From Chitinophaga costaii (GTDB taxonomy: Bacteria > Bacteroidota > Bacteroidia > Chitinophagales > Chitinophagaceae): 64,000 nt of DNA. The number at the start of each line of letters is the position of its first letter. Within the stretch, counting starts at the first letter, position 1. Position numbers and translations under genes: made by a program. The notes beneath the pieces were generated by a model. It saw nothing but the letters and a program-made list of their open reading frames with translations. It did not search any database and was not told the DNA's origin. This document shows positions 44,466-53,169 of this stretch, piece by piece. The stretch spans positions 124,001 to 188,000 of the forward strand of contig NZ_FMAR01000008.1 in the NCBI RefSeq assembly GCF_900094705.1, read 5' to 3'.

Positions 44466-45785
44466 CTATCGCTGCATGAATTTCCCAATCCGTTCCTGAC
44501 CAGTGATTACTTGCGCCCGCAGGTCGTTGAGCAAGGTGTACAGTCCGAAATAAGTGCGATTTACATAGAGTGAATGCCGGCTGCCCCTGGCTACTTTTGA
44601 TTCTTTTAATTCCTTCAAGTTAGACAGGTATTCTACATAATCATACATTTCCTGAAAATACGCATCGTTGCCAAAGTCGAAATGCTCCTGCCGGAAAGGG
44701 ATGGTCAGCAGGTCAATGAGGTGTTGGAACAGGCCTGCATAAAACAGGATGTCCTGTTCGGAATCGTTATCGTGTATCATTTCCAATTCGCGATACACTT
44801 TGCGGCGCCGCGTTTCATCTTTCAATACCTCGGGATCGGTGAGTTGGAAATAATTATAATAAAAATTTTCAGGAATTTCCTTTACACAGCCAAAGTCGAA
44901 AATACCCAGCCTTCCATCTGGCTGCATTAAGAAATTGCCGGGATGGGGGTCTGCATGAACTTTGCGCAGGCTGTGCATTTGGAATTGGTAAAAGTCCCAC
45001 AACGCCTGTCCTATTTTATTGCGTACCTCCTGGCTGGGGTTGGTTTGCAAAAATTCCTTCAGGTGCAGGCCCGGCAGCCAGTCCATGGTAATAATTCGGT
45101 CGGAGGAAAGTGCAGGGTAGTAACGCGGAAATACCAAATTAGGGATATGGGCGCAATGGGCAGAAAGTTCTATAGAGCGTTCTAGTTCCAGGTGGTAGTC
45201 CGTTTCCTCTAGCAGTTTGCTCTCAATTTCTTCAAAATACTGATCCATATCTACTTCGCTCAGCCCGGCAATACGCATGGCAAAGGGTTTTATGAGGCGA
45301 AGATCGGAGCGTACGCTATGGGCAACTCCCGGGTATTGGATCTTTACCGCCAGGGTTTTGCCGGCTAGTGTAGCCTTGTGTACCTGTCCAATAGAGGCAG
45401 CATTACTGGCCTTCAGCTCAAAGGTGTCGAACAGGGCGGAAGGTGTTTTGCCCAGTGTTTTTTGAAAGGTATTTACCACCAGTGGTCCGGACAGGGGCGG
45501 AGCGCTGTATTGCGACATGGCAAACTTATCGGTGTAGGCCCTTGGCAGCAGGCCTTTGTCCATACTCAGCATTTGTGCAGCTTTCAGGGCACTTCCTTTG
45601 AGGTTACTGAGGGTATTATAAATATCTTCCGCATTATCTTCATGCAGCGCATCCTTCGTCGTGGAAGGATCTATGAGTTTGCGGGTGTAATGTTTTATAT
45701 AATTGGTGCCTACTTTAAGGCCGGTACTCACAAAGCGGCTGGCGCGCTCTACTTTGGAAGTGGGAATGCTGGATTGTTCTTTCAT
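44466..45785 (-). CDS. AarF/ABC1/UbiB-family atypical kinase
   Basis: A 439-residue atypical protein kinase-like protein. The ABC1 signature is visible: 'NLKGSALKAAQML' corresponds to the KxGQ helix, 'NAASIGQVHKATL' the Ala-rich loop, 'LAVKIQYPGV' the ATP-binding Lys, 'VHADPHPGNFLM' the catalytic loop and 'LGIFDFGCVKEI' the DFG motif. Family members support ubiquinone or other lipid metabolism. A TetR-like gene lies 64 bases upstream on the same strand, a common Bacteroidota pairing. Confidence 0.9.
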   Translation of the reverse strand: MKEQSSIPTSKVERASRFVSTGLKVGTNYIKHYTRKLIDPSTTKDALHEDNAEDIYNTLSNLKGSALKAAQMLSMDKGLLPRAYTDKFAMSQYSAPPLSGPLVVNTFQKTLGKTPSALFDTFELKASNAASIGQVHKATLAGKTLAVKIQYPGVAHSVRSDLRLIKPFAMRIAGLSEVDMDQYFEEIESKLLEETDYHLELERSIELSAHCAHIPNLVFPRYYPALSSDRIITMDWLPGLHLKEFLQTNPSQEVRNKIGQALWDFYQFQMHSLRKVHADPHPGNFLMQPDGRLGIFDFGCVKEIPENFYYNYFQLTDPEVLKDETRRRKVYRELEMIHDNDSEQDILFYAGLFQHLIDLLTIPFRQEHFDFGNDAYFQEMYDYVEYLSNLKELKESKVARGSRHSLYVNRTYFGLYTLLNDLRAQVITGQERIGKFMQR

Positions 45786-45849
45786 AATTCAAACTGCGTT
45801 GGCGTGGGCCGGCTGGCAAAGGTCACATGAAACACAAAAGCGGGCCGGG

Positions 45850-46479
45850 CTATTGTTTGCCGGAGAAGATAAATTTTCCGAAATCCAGGATGCTGTCCAG
45901 CGTGTTAGTGCCGATGAGCTGGAAGCTCAAGGTTACTGCTTTTTCGATGGCTGCATCTGTCATTTCAAAACGATCGCTGGTGTCGTCCAGCCAGTATTTC
46001 AAGACAAACAGTGCTTGCAGCCAGAAGCCGTGTACATATTTGTCGGAAATGTATTTACGTTCCTGTATCTCATTGGTAACATAACCGGTTTTAATGATAC
46101 CGGCGGCAAAATCCTTGAAGGCTTTGCGGAAACTGTCCAGTTGATCATATTGCAGGATGGGCAATTTAATGCGGCGTTCTTGTAGCAGCAGGTAACTGCG
46201 GTTTTCTTTCAGATTTTGTACCCATAGGAAGTAAAAAGCCAGGAGTTTTTCGGAGGCACTGTACTGCTGGTAGGTTTCGTCACTTTGCAATTGTTCCAGC
46301 GTATCATTAAAGATGGCCAGCCAGATATCCTTTTCAATAGCCTCCAGGGAAGAATATTGATCGTAGAACTCCGATTCCGGTATGTTCAGGCTCTTACTGA
46401 GTGCGAATACGGACACCGGCGCATTGCCGTTTTCCAGCCAATACATTTTATATGCGTCGCGAATGAGTTTTTTCTCCAT
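45850..46479 (-). CDS. TetR-family transcriptional regulator
   Basis: 209 residues from ATG 46479. The N-terminal helices ('IRDAYKMYWLENGNAPVSV', 'FALSKSLNIPESEFYDQYS') form the TetR DNA-binding motif. The helical ligand domain follows with 'AFYFLWVQNLKENRSYLLL'. It is placed in front of the AarF-like gene and likely regulates it. An ATG at 46527 would add 16 residues. Confidence 0.85.
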   Translation of the reverse strand: MEKKLIRDAYKMYWLENGNAPVSVFALSKSLNIPESEFYDQYSSLEAIEKDIWLAIFNDTLEQLQSDETYQQYSASEKLLAFYFLWVQNLKENRSYLLLQERRIKLPILQYDQLDSFRKAFKDFAAGIIKTGYVTNEIQERKYISDKYVHGFWLQALFVLKYWLDDTSDRFEMTDAAIEKAVTLSFQLIGTNTLDSILDFGKFIFSGKQ

Positions 46480-46524
46480 AAGAATATTTTTTCGGTGGAT
46501 GGTGTGGGAGGCTTGGGTGCTATA

Positions 46525-46532
46525 CAAAGCTA
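46525..46532 (-). promoter_or_regulatory. Candidate -7 box of the TetR-AarF operon
   Basis: TAGCTTTG on the minus strand matches TAnnTTTG exactly, 46 bases before the TetR start codon. A -33 TTTG at the right spacing is not evident. Confidence 0.4.
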
Positions 46533-47289
46533 AGGCTGTTTTGGTTACCGGGATGTTAAAATAAGGGTGTTTTTAGGAGGTTGTTTGGATAAAAACGGGG
46601 ATTTTGAGGCCTCTTTAAAGATTTTTTGCCAGAAAATCAGAAAACGGGGAAATGGGATCACCCTTTTTTTAGTGTTTCCTGTTATAGAAGTAACCAGGGC
46701 GTTAAAGAGGGTACAACCTACCCGCAACGAATCCGGAAAAAGTCTGGGAGAACGCTTATCCTGGAACGCTTTTTATTAGAAGGTTCTTTAATAGTACAGA
46801 GTGCTTATCACTACTGCCTTTCGACTGGGTTTTATTAGGAAATAGAATTGATCAAATGCCAACCACTATATCGTAACCGTGCAGATGCCAACATGAGATG
46901 AATGCCAACGAGAGAATGATGTGAACAAGAGATGATTTGCCAGCCAACTTAGAGATTACTAGCTGAAAACAGCAGAAGACACATGCCAACAAGAGAAGGA
47001 AAGTAACGGTGGCCCGGCTGCAACTGGCAGCAGGGTCTTCGTTACAATTTTAAGCGTATTGATAAAAAGTACTGAGAAGTTACCTGAAATTTATAAAGTT
47101 AAAAAGATTGCTTTCAGTTCATCCTTATTTGATCAGGGGCAACCTGTAAAACAGATAGTCATTATGTCATTCAATTACCCCCAAAGCAGGCAGGCGTAAA
47201 TTTTTAGCTTCAACATGTAATTGCTATTAACAAGAAACGTGGCAGACCGGCAATCGTACAATTGAAAACTTCTGGCGTATACCGGGGTG
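46533..47289. other. Intergenic region with short degenerate repeats, no gene
   Basis: No convincing coding frame. Around 46885-46999 the motif ATGCCAAC followed by a GAGA-rich stretch occurs in about four degenerate copies (near 46885, 46902, 46921 and 46983). Short frames here have no recognisable product. Confidence 0.4.
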
Positions 47290-47298
47290 TACATCAAT

Positions 47299-47742
47299 TA
47301 TTGGCGATGCTTTCTGAAGATAGCCACTCGGCCTTTCAACTGTTGTTTGAATGATATAAAGACCACATCTACCGGGTAGCCATAGTGTATGCAAAATCTA
47401 CCACCACTGCGGAAGAAATTCTTCAGGAGTGTTGTTGAAAGTGTGGTTAAACCGGAAGCATCTTTTTTTAATCAGGTTTGAATCCTGGCTATACAGTGAA
47501 GCTAGGAACATGATCCTGGATCAGGTACAATACCTGGCCATAAAATGGAAAGTCTCTCATCAGTACGCCCGTCAGCCAATAGCCTCATAAAATACTACAG
47601 AATATAAATAAGAAACGCCCAGTATGCAGAACTGCTGCGGAAGGCCCTCCTGAAATAACCCCCGCGCCAGGCCATTATACTAAAGATGGTCAAGGAAGAA
47701 AAATTATCCTACCTACAAATTGCTTTGAAACTTAATATATAG
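47299..47742 (+). pseudogene. ECF sigma-70 factor pseudogene
   Basis: Plus-strand translation shows a nearly full ECF sigma factor: 'LLAMLSEDSHSAFQLLFE*', 'YKDHIYRVAIVYAKSTTTA', then after a frameshift near 47440 'KVWLNRKHLFLIRFESWLY'. Region 4 appears as 'AELLRKALLK*PPRQAIIL' and 'VKEEKLSYLQIALKLNI'. There are at least three in-frame stops. The order of region 2 and region 4 is kept, so this is a recent-to-intermediate relic of a Bacteroidota ECF factor. Confidence 0.75.
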
Positions 47743-47926
47743 CCATTTTCAGTGAAGACCCCGCAGCCAGCAATTATTCAGCACTTTACGGGAAAACAGA
47801 AAGCAGGCCAGCGAGGCTTACCTATTTGATGAGATCGCTTATTACGCATGTCGTTTTTTAAAATCCATTATCATAGCTTCCTGAAATGCTATAAAATTTC
47901 GGGGAGGTACAAGAAAAGGAATGACA

Positions 47927-47966
47927 TAAAAAAAGCCAGCAACATCCCTGTAGATGTACACTGGCT
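47927..47966 (-). terminator. Intrinsic terminator of the YtxH-like gene
   Basis: AGCCAG and CTGGCT, with inner ACATC and GATGT, form an interrupted stem. On the minus strand it is followed by seven T residues, 38 bases below the stop at 48004. Confidence 0.7.
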
Positions 47967-48003
47967 ATATGCTGATGGATGATGCCTGTAGTATACCCGC
48001 ATC

Positions 48004-48195
48004 CTAGTTTAAGGCACCGTTCAACGCGCGTTTTGCGGTGCGGGCAGCTTTGCGGGCATGCCGGCTAATTTTTCCTTCGGCGCTGTCTGCGGCATCTTCA
48101 ATTTCGTCGAGGGCATCCGTATTTTTAGAGAGGTAGATAATCACACCAGCTGCGGCCACACCTACTAAGAGGGATGCGAGAAGAATCTTTTTCAT
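48004..48195 (-). CDS. Small YtxH-like membrane protein
   Basis: 63 residues from ATG 48195: one hydrophobic helix ('ILLASLLVGVAAAGVIIYL'), then an acidic stretch 'DALDEIEDAADSAE' and a basic, Ala-rich tail 'HARKAARTAKRALNGALN'. This single-helix plus charged tail is the layout of YtxH-type stress or envelope proteins. A strong terminator follows it, which supports a real gene. Confidence 0.72.
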   Translation of the reverse strand: MKKILLASLLVGVAAAGVIIYLSKNTDALDEIEDAADSAEGKISRHARKAARTAKRALNGALN

Positions 48196-48487
48196 AATGT
48201 ATATTTTATAGTGAGAAGATATTGTTGCGTTGTCAATATTTATGCAAGCGTTGTGCCAAGGGATGCGGTAGGAAATGTTAAAATGCCGTTCCCTGCCGTG
48301 GCAGCCCGCCGCCTGTGGGCAGGGGCGCTGGGGCATATTCATCTATATGGGGAGCATGCACCGCTTTTTACCCCAACATGATGCGCTAAATGGGCGGAAT
48401 GCTATGTAAAAGGACATACAGCGAGGCTGTGATTATATTTTTTCACTAATTACGCCTATCTTGTTCCCTTCTATTTACTAACAAGAC

Positions 48488-49342
48488 ATGAAAACATCAC
48501 AAACCATCCTGGGGATAGACCTCGGTGGCACCAATGTAAGAGCAGGCCTGACCGGGCCTGGGCAGGAGTTACAGTTGGCCTCCACTCGCATCAGGGCCAA
48601 CGGCCCGGTGGAACACGTACTTGAAGATATTTACTCCGTTACCGACCAGTTATTTCATCCGGGTATTTCCGCTATAGGCATAGGGGTACCTAGCGTGGTG
48701 GATGTGGAGGAAGGTATTGTGTATGATGTGCAAAATATTCCTTCCTGGCGGGAAGTGCCGCTGAAAGCCCACATGGAGGCGCGGTACAAGGTGCCGGTGC
48801 TGGTGAATAATGATGCCAACTGCTTTGTGTTGGGCGAAAAATATTTCGGTAAAGCTAAAGGAGTACACGCTGTAGTGGGCCTGGCCATTGGCACCGGTAT
48901 GGGAGCCGGTATTGTAGTGAAGGACAAGTTGTTTTCCGGTACCAACTGCGGCGCCGGTGAGTTTGGAATGGTGGCTTACCTGGATCAGTTTTACGAATAT
49001 TACGCCAGTGGCCAGTATTTTAAAAATGTACATCAGTCTACCGGCGAAATATTCTTCCAAAAAGCGCAGCGTGGGGAGTCTGATGGCCTGGCCGCTTTTG
49101 CTGAATTGGGAACGCATATTGGCAATGCCATTAAAATGATTCTCTATACTTATGATCCGGAAATGATTATCCTGGGAGGTTCCATTGGCCAGACGTATCC
49201 TTTTTTCCAGGAAGCCATGTGGGAGCGCATTCGCACTTTACAATTTGGTAAAACGGTGGAGCGGCTGCGCATCAGTGTTTCTGAACTGAAACATGCCAAT
49301 TTGCTAGGCGCCGCCAGCCTGTGGTTGGACGCGGAGTTGTAA
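48488..49342 (+). CDS. ROK-family sugar kinase
   Basis: A 284-residue ASKHA kinase. The phosphate-1 motif 'GIDLGGTNVRAG' is at about 8-19, 'VNNDANCFVLGE' holds the catalytic Asp, and 'GLAIGTGMGAGIVV' is phosphate-2. The zinc-binding C-G-x-x-G-C cluster of many ROK proteins is not present; the region reads 'NCGAGEFGMVAYLDQFYEY' instead, seen in Bacteroidota glucokinase-like members. It would phosphorylate glucose or an amino sugar in the cytoplasm. Confidence 0.92.
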   Translation: MKTSQTILGIDLGGTNVRAGLTGPGQELQLASTRIRANGPVEHVLEDIYSVTDQLFHPGISAIGIGVPSVVDVEEGIVYDVQNIPSWREVPLKAHMEARYKVPVLVNNDANCFVLGEKYFGKAKGVHAVVGLAIGTGMGAGIVVKDKLFSGTNCGAGEFGMVAYLDQFYEYYASGQYFKNVHQSTGEIFFQKAQRGESDGLAAFAELGTHIGNAIKMILYTYDPEMIILGGSIGQTYPFFQEAMWERIRTLQFGKTVERLRISVSELKHANLLGAASLWLDAEL

Positions 49343-49349
49343 TAGCAGA

Positions 49350-49748
49350 TCAAGCATGCGGGGGCCTGGACTCCAGGAGCTTGAGACCTTGGAGCACTGT
49401 TTGGATAAGCTCCTCTATGCGCTGCAATTGTGCGGGAGTATAATGAATGTAAGCGTACTGGAAAAATTCCTGCCAGGTAAGCGTAGCCCCTTCGCTGGAT
49501 AAGGTACTGCCATCCCGGAACTGAATGAATAAACGGTTAAAGCCTGTCAGCAATTGATAATCTCCCTTCATCTGCTGTAGCAGCTTGTGCAGCGGCAGGC
49601 AGGGAAGGTGCTGTAAGCTGGCTGCATGCGTTTGCTGATACGCATTTTCCAGTAAGATATAACTGATCAGCGATGCGGGAAGCTTCAGGTAAGCAGCCAG
49701 ATAATCGGCCGTTGTAACATCCGGGATGGGTGGATAGACTGAATTCAC
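49350..49748 (-). CDS. Hypothetical cytoplasmic protein
   Basis: 132 residues, mostly helical, without signal peptide: 'VTTADYLAAYLKLPASLIS', 'FNRLFIQFRDGSTLSSEGA' and 'QRIEELIQTVLQGLKLLES'. It converges with the ROK kinase gene, leaving only seven bases between the stops. No family recognised. Confidence 0.6.
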   Translation of the reverse strand: MNSVYPPIPDVTTADYLAAYLKLPASLISYILLENAYQQTHAASLQHLPCLPLHKLLQQMKGDYQLLTGFNRLFIQFRDGSTLSSEGATLTWQEFFQYAYIHYTPAQLQRIEELIQTVLQGLKLLESRPPHA

Positions 49749-50098
49749 ATTCTTGTAATTTTAGTTAGAAAATGCACCAGACCTTTTGCCGGAAGCCAGT
49801 AAAAAGGGGGCGTACATTAGACAGCTTTTTTAAAATCTTTCAATTGAGTTCCCAGCCAATGCAAGGGCCGGTTTTTAAGCAGGTGATGCATTAATTTTTA
49901 TGGCAGATCTTCTCTCCGGTATTCCGTCTTTTGACATGGACAGGCAGCGTAATAAATAATTCAAATACGATAATTAAACGCTCAGGTTGGTTAACACCTC
50001 GTTAATCACTGATATAATCCCTATTATTTTGATCCTTTTTGCCGCAAAATAAATGGATGTAATGCCGTTTTACTTTGGAGTAAGTTATTATGAGCCTG
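49749..50098. other. Intergenic region without a recognised gene
   Basis: A 350-base AT-rich stretch. Only short frames with no protein-like pattern are present; no tRNA, hairpin with U-tract or repeat noticed. Confidence 0.5.
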
Positions 50099-50869
50099 CT
50101 ATTTATATAAAATTTGTTCAGCGGTGTAGTAGGTTTTACGCCCGCCCTTCACCTGTATTTCTATGGGCGATCCGGCCGGGCTGGCAGTTTGTTTGGCGCT
50201 ATGTATCCGGAAAAAATCCCTTACCTCGCCGGCAATGATGCCCGGGTGGGTTTTGAGAATGGTTTTCTCCGACTGGCTGAGCACGGTTTTAATAGAATGG
50301 GCCAGTATCTTCACCTGTTCTGCTGGTATTTTACCGGCAACGGAAAAGGGTGAAATGCCTGCGTCCCAAAGTATTTCATCCGCATAGGCATTGCCTATGC
50401 CCCGGATTAGCTGCTGATCCAGTAAAATATTTTTGATACTGGTGCGGGCACCTTCCAACACCGTCTTCAGGTAAGGCAGTGTAAGTTCCAGGGCATCTGG
50501 TACCGTGCTGGCTTCAGGATTCAAGGAGGGAAGAGCCGCGCCCATAAAATCTGTCATGACCAACGAACTGCCATCCTGGAAGTTCAGGGCCAGCACCGTG
50601 CCTTTTTGTTTTTGATTGCCTGCTGCGTAATGCAACCGGCCTCTTAACATGAGGTGTAATGCCAGCATATCGCCCTGGGAAAATTGAAAATACAGCTCCT
50701 TACCGCTGCGGTATACTTTTTTAATTGTTTGCCCGGCCAGGGTATCGTTGAATGCGGAGACTGGTACTTTGATTTTTTTAGACTGCACTAATACTTGCTT
50801 CACTTCTTTACCCACCACCAGGCGCTGTAAGTTATGACTGAACACTTGCAGATCGGGTAATTCCGGCAT
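50099..50869 (-). CDS. Fpg/Nei-family DNA glycosylase, zinc-less type
   Basis: A 256-residue base-excision repair glycosylase. It begins M-P-E-L-P, so the catalytic Pro and Glu are present. The helix-two-turn-helix segment ('DQQLIRGIGNAYADEILWD') is well conserved. At the C-terminus the beta-hairpin that normally holds four zinc Cys is recognisable ('GSPIEIQVKGGRKTYYTAE') but all Cys are replaced. Zinc-less versions exist in this superfamily (NEIL1-like), so it may still act on damaged bases. An assignment to Fpg or Nei is not possible. Confidence 0.87.
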   Translation of the reverse strand: MPELPDLQVFSHNLQRLVVGKEVKQVLVQSKKIKVPVSAFNDTLAGQTIKKVYRSGKELYFQFSQGDMLALHLMLRGRLHYAAGNQKQKGTVLALNFQDGSSLVMTDFMGAALPSLNPEASTVPDALELTLPYLKTVLEGARTSIKNILLDQQLIRGIGNAYADEILWDAGISPFSVAGKIPAEQVKILAHSIKTVLSQSEKTILKTHPGIIAGEVRDFFRIHSAKQTASPAGSPIEIQVKGGRKTYYTAEQILYK

Positions 50870-50923
50870 ATTTCATCGGATTAAAATGGTTCCATTCTAT
50901 AGACTGCAACAATCCGGCCATTG

Positions 50924-51253
50924 TTAGTTATTTATCAATTGGACAATTTGTTGTGTGGCCCGTTTAGCTTCGGGCATTTTAAACAGCCTGAAGGTATTTA
51001 TCATGTAACGATACACATAATAGTTGCTGTAAATGCCCAGCTGCACCAGCAAACCCCGTAATTTTTCGGCGTTTGGGAAAAGTATATCATCGGTGCCGGT
51101 AAACAGGCTGATGCGACCTGCACCATTTAGTGGACTGTAGAGGGGCTTATTAACTGGCTTATCGGCAGTATTCGTATAAGCAGGACCGTTAGCCCGGGTC
51201 GTGTGTACAAAGAAAAAAAGGCTAACTATTAGTAAGCAGGTTGTTTTGTGCAT
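50924..51253 (-). pseudogene. Alpha/beta hydrolase remnant: signal peptide joined to esterase C-terminus
   Basis: The 109-residue frame starts with a signal peptide ('MHKTTCLLIVSLFFFVHTT') and then, at about residue 40, continues as the last 70 residues of an alpha/beta-hydrolase-3 esterase: 'PLYSPLNGAGRISLFTGTD' and 'ILFPNAEKLRGLLVQLGIY'. The catalytic Asp region is D-D-I-L and the position of the catalytic His (usually M-I-H) reads M-I-N. The nucleophile half is deleted. I infer an internal deletion of about 200 residues and a dead product. Confidence 0.65.
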
Positions 51254-51767
51254 GTGATATCCACTAAAAATTACAGCAGGAGAAAATAATAAATTACGCC
51301 ACGATGCGGATGTTCATTATAAAACGCCGTTACTGGGAAGGTAGCGCAAAAAAAAAACAAGGCCGCCCAATTAGGGTGGCCTTGCTGTAATCAGGTGTTG
51401 GAATGGCGTTCCTCTTAAACGGATGTAATGTTAAGAAATTGTTTGAACGCTCATTTAAAATTTTGACCAACAACGGTTATCTAGTGACGAATAACCATTT
51501 ATTGCTTTGTTTCGAATAGTTTCAGAACTGGTCCAGCTGTGGCAGTATCACAAGAGGGGAGCGGCCATTGGCGGCTCGGCCGTCCGGATTATCGTTGCTG
51601 GTCACTGGCAGTTATTCCCTTCTGCCTGCGGTTTTGTTGCCTCCTCAAAAGCAAAATCAGGCTATGTTGGGAGTTGGCTTATAAACAGCAACTTTATTAA
51701 ACGGGTATCCTGCATGTGCTGTTGGTACAAGTGCAAAGAGGTCAGTAAACCATCTGGGATTATCGGA
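51254..51767. other. Intergenic region with one terminator, no clear gene
   Basis: Apart from the hairpin at 51358-51384 I see nothing firm. An 88-codon plus-strand frame at 51507-51773 and a short minus-strand stretch ('DGLLTSLHLYQQHMQDTRL') have protein-like bits but no family and no consistent start. Confidence 0.45.
51358..51384 (-). terminator. Intrinsic terminator, minus strand
   Basis: CAAGGCCGCCC (51358-51368) pairs with GGGTGGCCTTG (51374-51384), with one G-T pair. On the minus strand it is followed by ten T residues. It probably ends the transcript of the DUF4126 gene or of an unrecognised small RNA between them. Confidence 0.8.
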
Positions 51768-52247
51768 TCATAAACGTTGCAGCACTTTATGGCCCAGGCA
51801 AAATACCATCGCGTCTTCCGCCAGCCCGGCTACCGTATCGGGTACTTTGGTGTGTTTGGTAAGCCGGGTGCGGGCGTACCATAACAGGTAGGTAGCACCT
51901 AGTGCAGTGGCACTGCCAATGAGGGCGCCCACCCACGCTTTTTGTTTCAGTTGATGTCCTACCTGCGCGCCAGCCAGTCCGCCGGAAATGCCACGGCCTA
52001 CGAGACTCATGGGCAGGATGCGGTCTTTGGCCATGGGAAGTTTATCGCCCACCAGCTCTCCGGCCGATAGGACCGTCCATACGCTGGCTTTATTAAACCG
52101 GATGGATTTATGGGGCTGATGCAGTGCCAGGTCTTTCTGCTGTTGCAATTTACGGCTTACCAGGGCTGGAGCCAGCAAGGCCCGGGAGCCGGCTACCACG
52201 CCAATGCCGGCAATGGTGAATATATCTGCAAAAGTGAGCTTGCTCAT
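51768..52247 (-). CDS. DUF4126-family membrane protein
   Basis: 159 residues with several hydrophobic segments and the DUF4126 pattern: 'GIGVVAGSRALLAPALVSR', 'LVGRGISGGLAGAQVGHQL' and 'VGALIGSATALGATYLLWY'. The small-residue-rich helices suggest a compact integral membrane protein. Function unknown. Confidence 0.88.
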   Translation of the reverse strand: MSKLTFADIFTIAGIGVVAGSRALLAPALVSRKLQQQKDLALHQPHKSIRFNKASVWTVLSAGELVGDKLPMAKDRILPMSLVGRGISGGLAGAQVGHQLKQKAWVGALIGSATALGATYLLWYARTRLTKHTKVPDTVAGLAEDAMVFCLGHKVLQRL

Positions 52248-52284
52248 ATGCGTGCGTTTTCCCTACAAGGCTTAAAAACGATGC

Positions 52285-52314
52285 CAAAGATTGGGGGCAG
52301 TCAAATGGTGCAAA
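52285..52314 (-). promoter_or_regulatory. Candidate promoter of the DUF4126 gene
   Basis: On the minus strand TTTG (52311-52314), 18 bases, then AATCTTTG (52285-52292) approximates -33 TTTG / -7 TAnnTTTG with one mismatch. It lies 38 bases before the ATG at 52247 and inside the tail of the decayed gene upstream. Confidence 0.4.
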
Positions 52315-52614
52315 GCTGTAGAAGATATGGCCCATCTCCGCAATATTGCCCGCCGGCACATAATCGCATCAGGCTGCATATTTTCCCCAGATCGCCAGTA
52401 CAGCGGCATTGGCATGCAGCTGCCGGATAGCCTACTCCGATATCCCTTCAAATACTTCGATCACAGTGCCGTGTTCTGCTTTCAGGATGATGGCAGCGCG
52501 GGCAGTGGCCAGTTTTGCTTGTTGCAGAATGGGTAGGTGGGTGCGCATAAGGGTATCCAGCTCGCCGGCCTTGCCGGGTTTGGACCGGTATCCTGCTATA
52601 GCGATGCGTGACAT
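52300..52614 (-). pseudogene. Small monooxygenase-like (ABM fold) protein with two nonsense codons
   Basis: The frame from ATG 52614 reads 'MSRIAIAGYRSKPGKAGEL', then 'AAIILKAEHGTVIEVFEGI' and stops at TAG 52432-52434. The same frame continues sensibly as 'AIRQLHANAAVLAIWGKYA', meets TGA 52369-52371, and resumes 'CDYVPAGNIAEMGHIFYSF' to about 52300. This is the expected length, near 105 residues, of dimeric alpha-beta barrel proteins. Two in-frame stops make it a pseudogene. Confidence 0.7.
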
Positions 52615-52632
52615 ATGGGAATGTTTTAGTGA

Positions 52633-53142
52633 TCAGGAATTTTTTTTCTTATTAGCCCGGATCATTTCGCCGTATTGTTGTTTGCGTAAAAGGGCATTAA
52701 CGGTGTCGGCTATACGTTTTGATTGGGTAGCTTCCGTTTTGGCGCTGTCTATCCAATTACTGAAATACATTTGATGAGAGGGGGGCAGCGTGTCAAAAAA
52801 CGCCCGGGCTGTTGGCTCGTCTTGCAGGCATTCCAGTAAAGTGGCATTTACCTGCATGGGGGTGGTGTCTACGGCTATTTGTACCGACAGGGTAGCCCCG
52901 GCGTCTTTACCAATGCTTTTGCGAATAGCGGCGTTTAAGGGGAGGATAAAAGTGCCTTCGCCTATGGGTATCAGCGCAAGCTGTGCAAAAGCCTGTTGAT
53001 CCAGTTTGCCCTTCACCCGGAAAGATTTTTTCTGGCCCGGCATCAGCTGCTCCGCAACGGCAGCCGGTAGCTGAATGTAGCGCCAGTGGGTTTTTTCACC
53101 CATGTCCTGGAATTGTTGTATGTCTGCGGTAAAATGGATCAT
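52633..53142 (-). CDS. DUF1905/OmdA (YdeI-like) domain protein
   Basis: 169 residues from ATG 53142 ('MIHFTADIQQFQDM'). The N-terminal DUF1905 barrel ('WRYIQLPAAVAEQLMPGQK', 'FILPLNAAIRKSIGKDAGA') is followed by the YdeI/OmdA helical tail, 'FFDTLPPSHQMYFSNWIDS' and 'KTEATQSKRIADTVNALLR'. The family is cytoplasmic and linked loosely to stress. An upstream ATG at 53169 would add nine residues. Confidence 0.88.
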   Translation of the reverse strand: MIHFTADIQQFQDMGEKTHWRYIQLPAAVAEQLMPGQKKSFRVKGKLDQQAFAQLALIPIGEGTFILPLNAAIRKSIGKDAGATLSVQIAVDTTPMQVNATLLECLQDEPTARAFFDTLPPSHQMYFSNWIDSAKTEATQSKRIADTVNALLRKQQYGEMIRANKKKNS

Positions 53143-53169
53143 ATCAGAAAGATACACAAATCGGCGCAC

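Noticed and set aside
46545-46838. Several short frames on both strands upstream of the TetR gene
   Set aside because: All under 75 codons, overlapping and without motifs; this region is better read as promoter DNA.
46885-46999. Possible CRISPR array
   Set aside because: The repeats are short, degenerate and not regularly spaced, and no cas genes are present in the window.
51507-51773. An 88-codon plus-strand frame upstream of the DUF4126 gene
   Set aside because: No homology recognised, and it lies antisense to the likely DUF4126 transcript tail.
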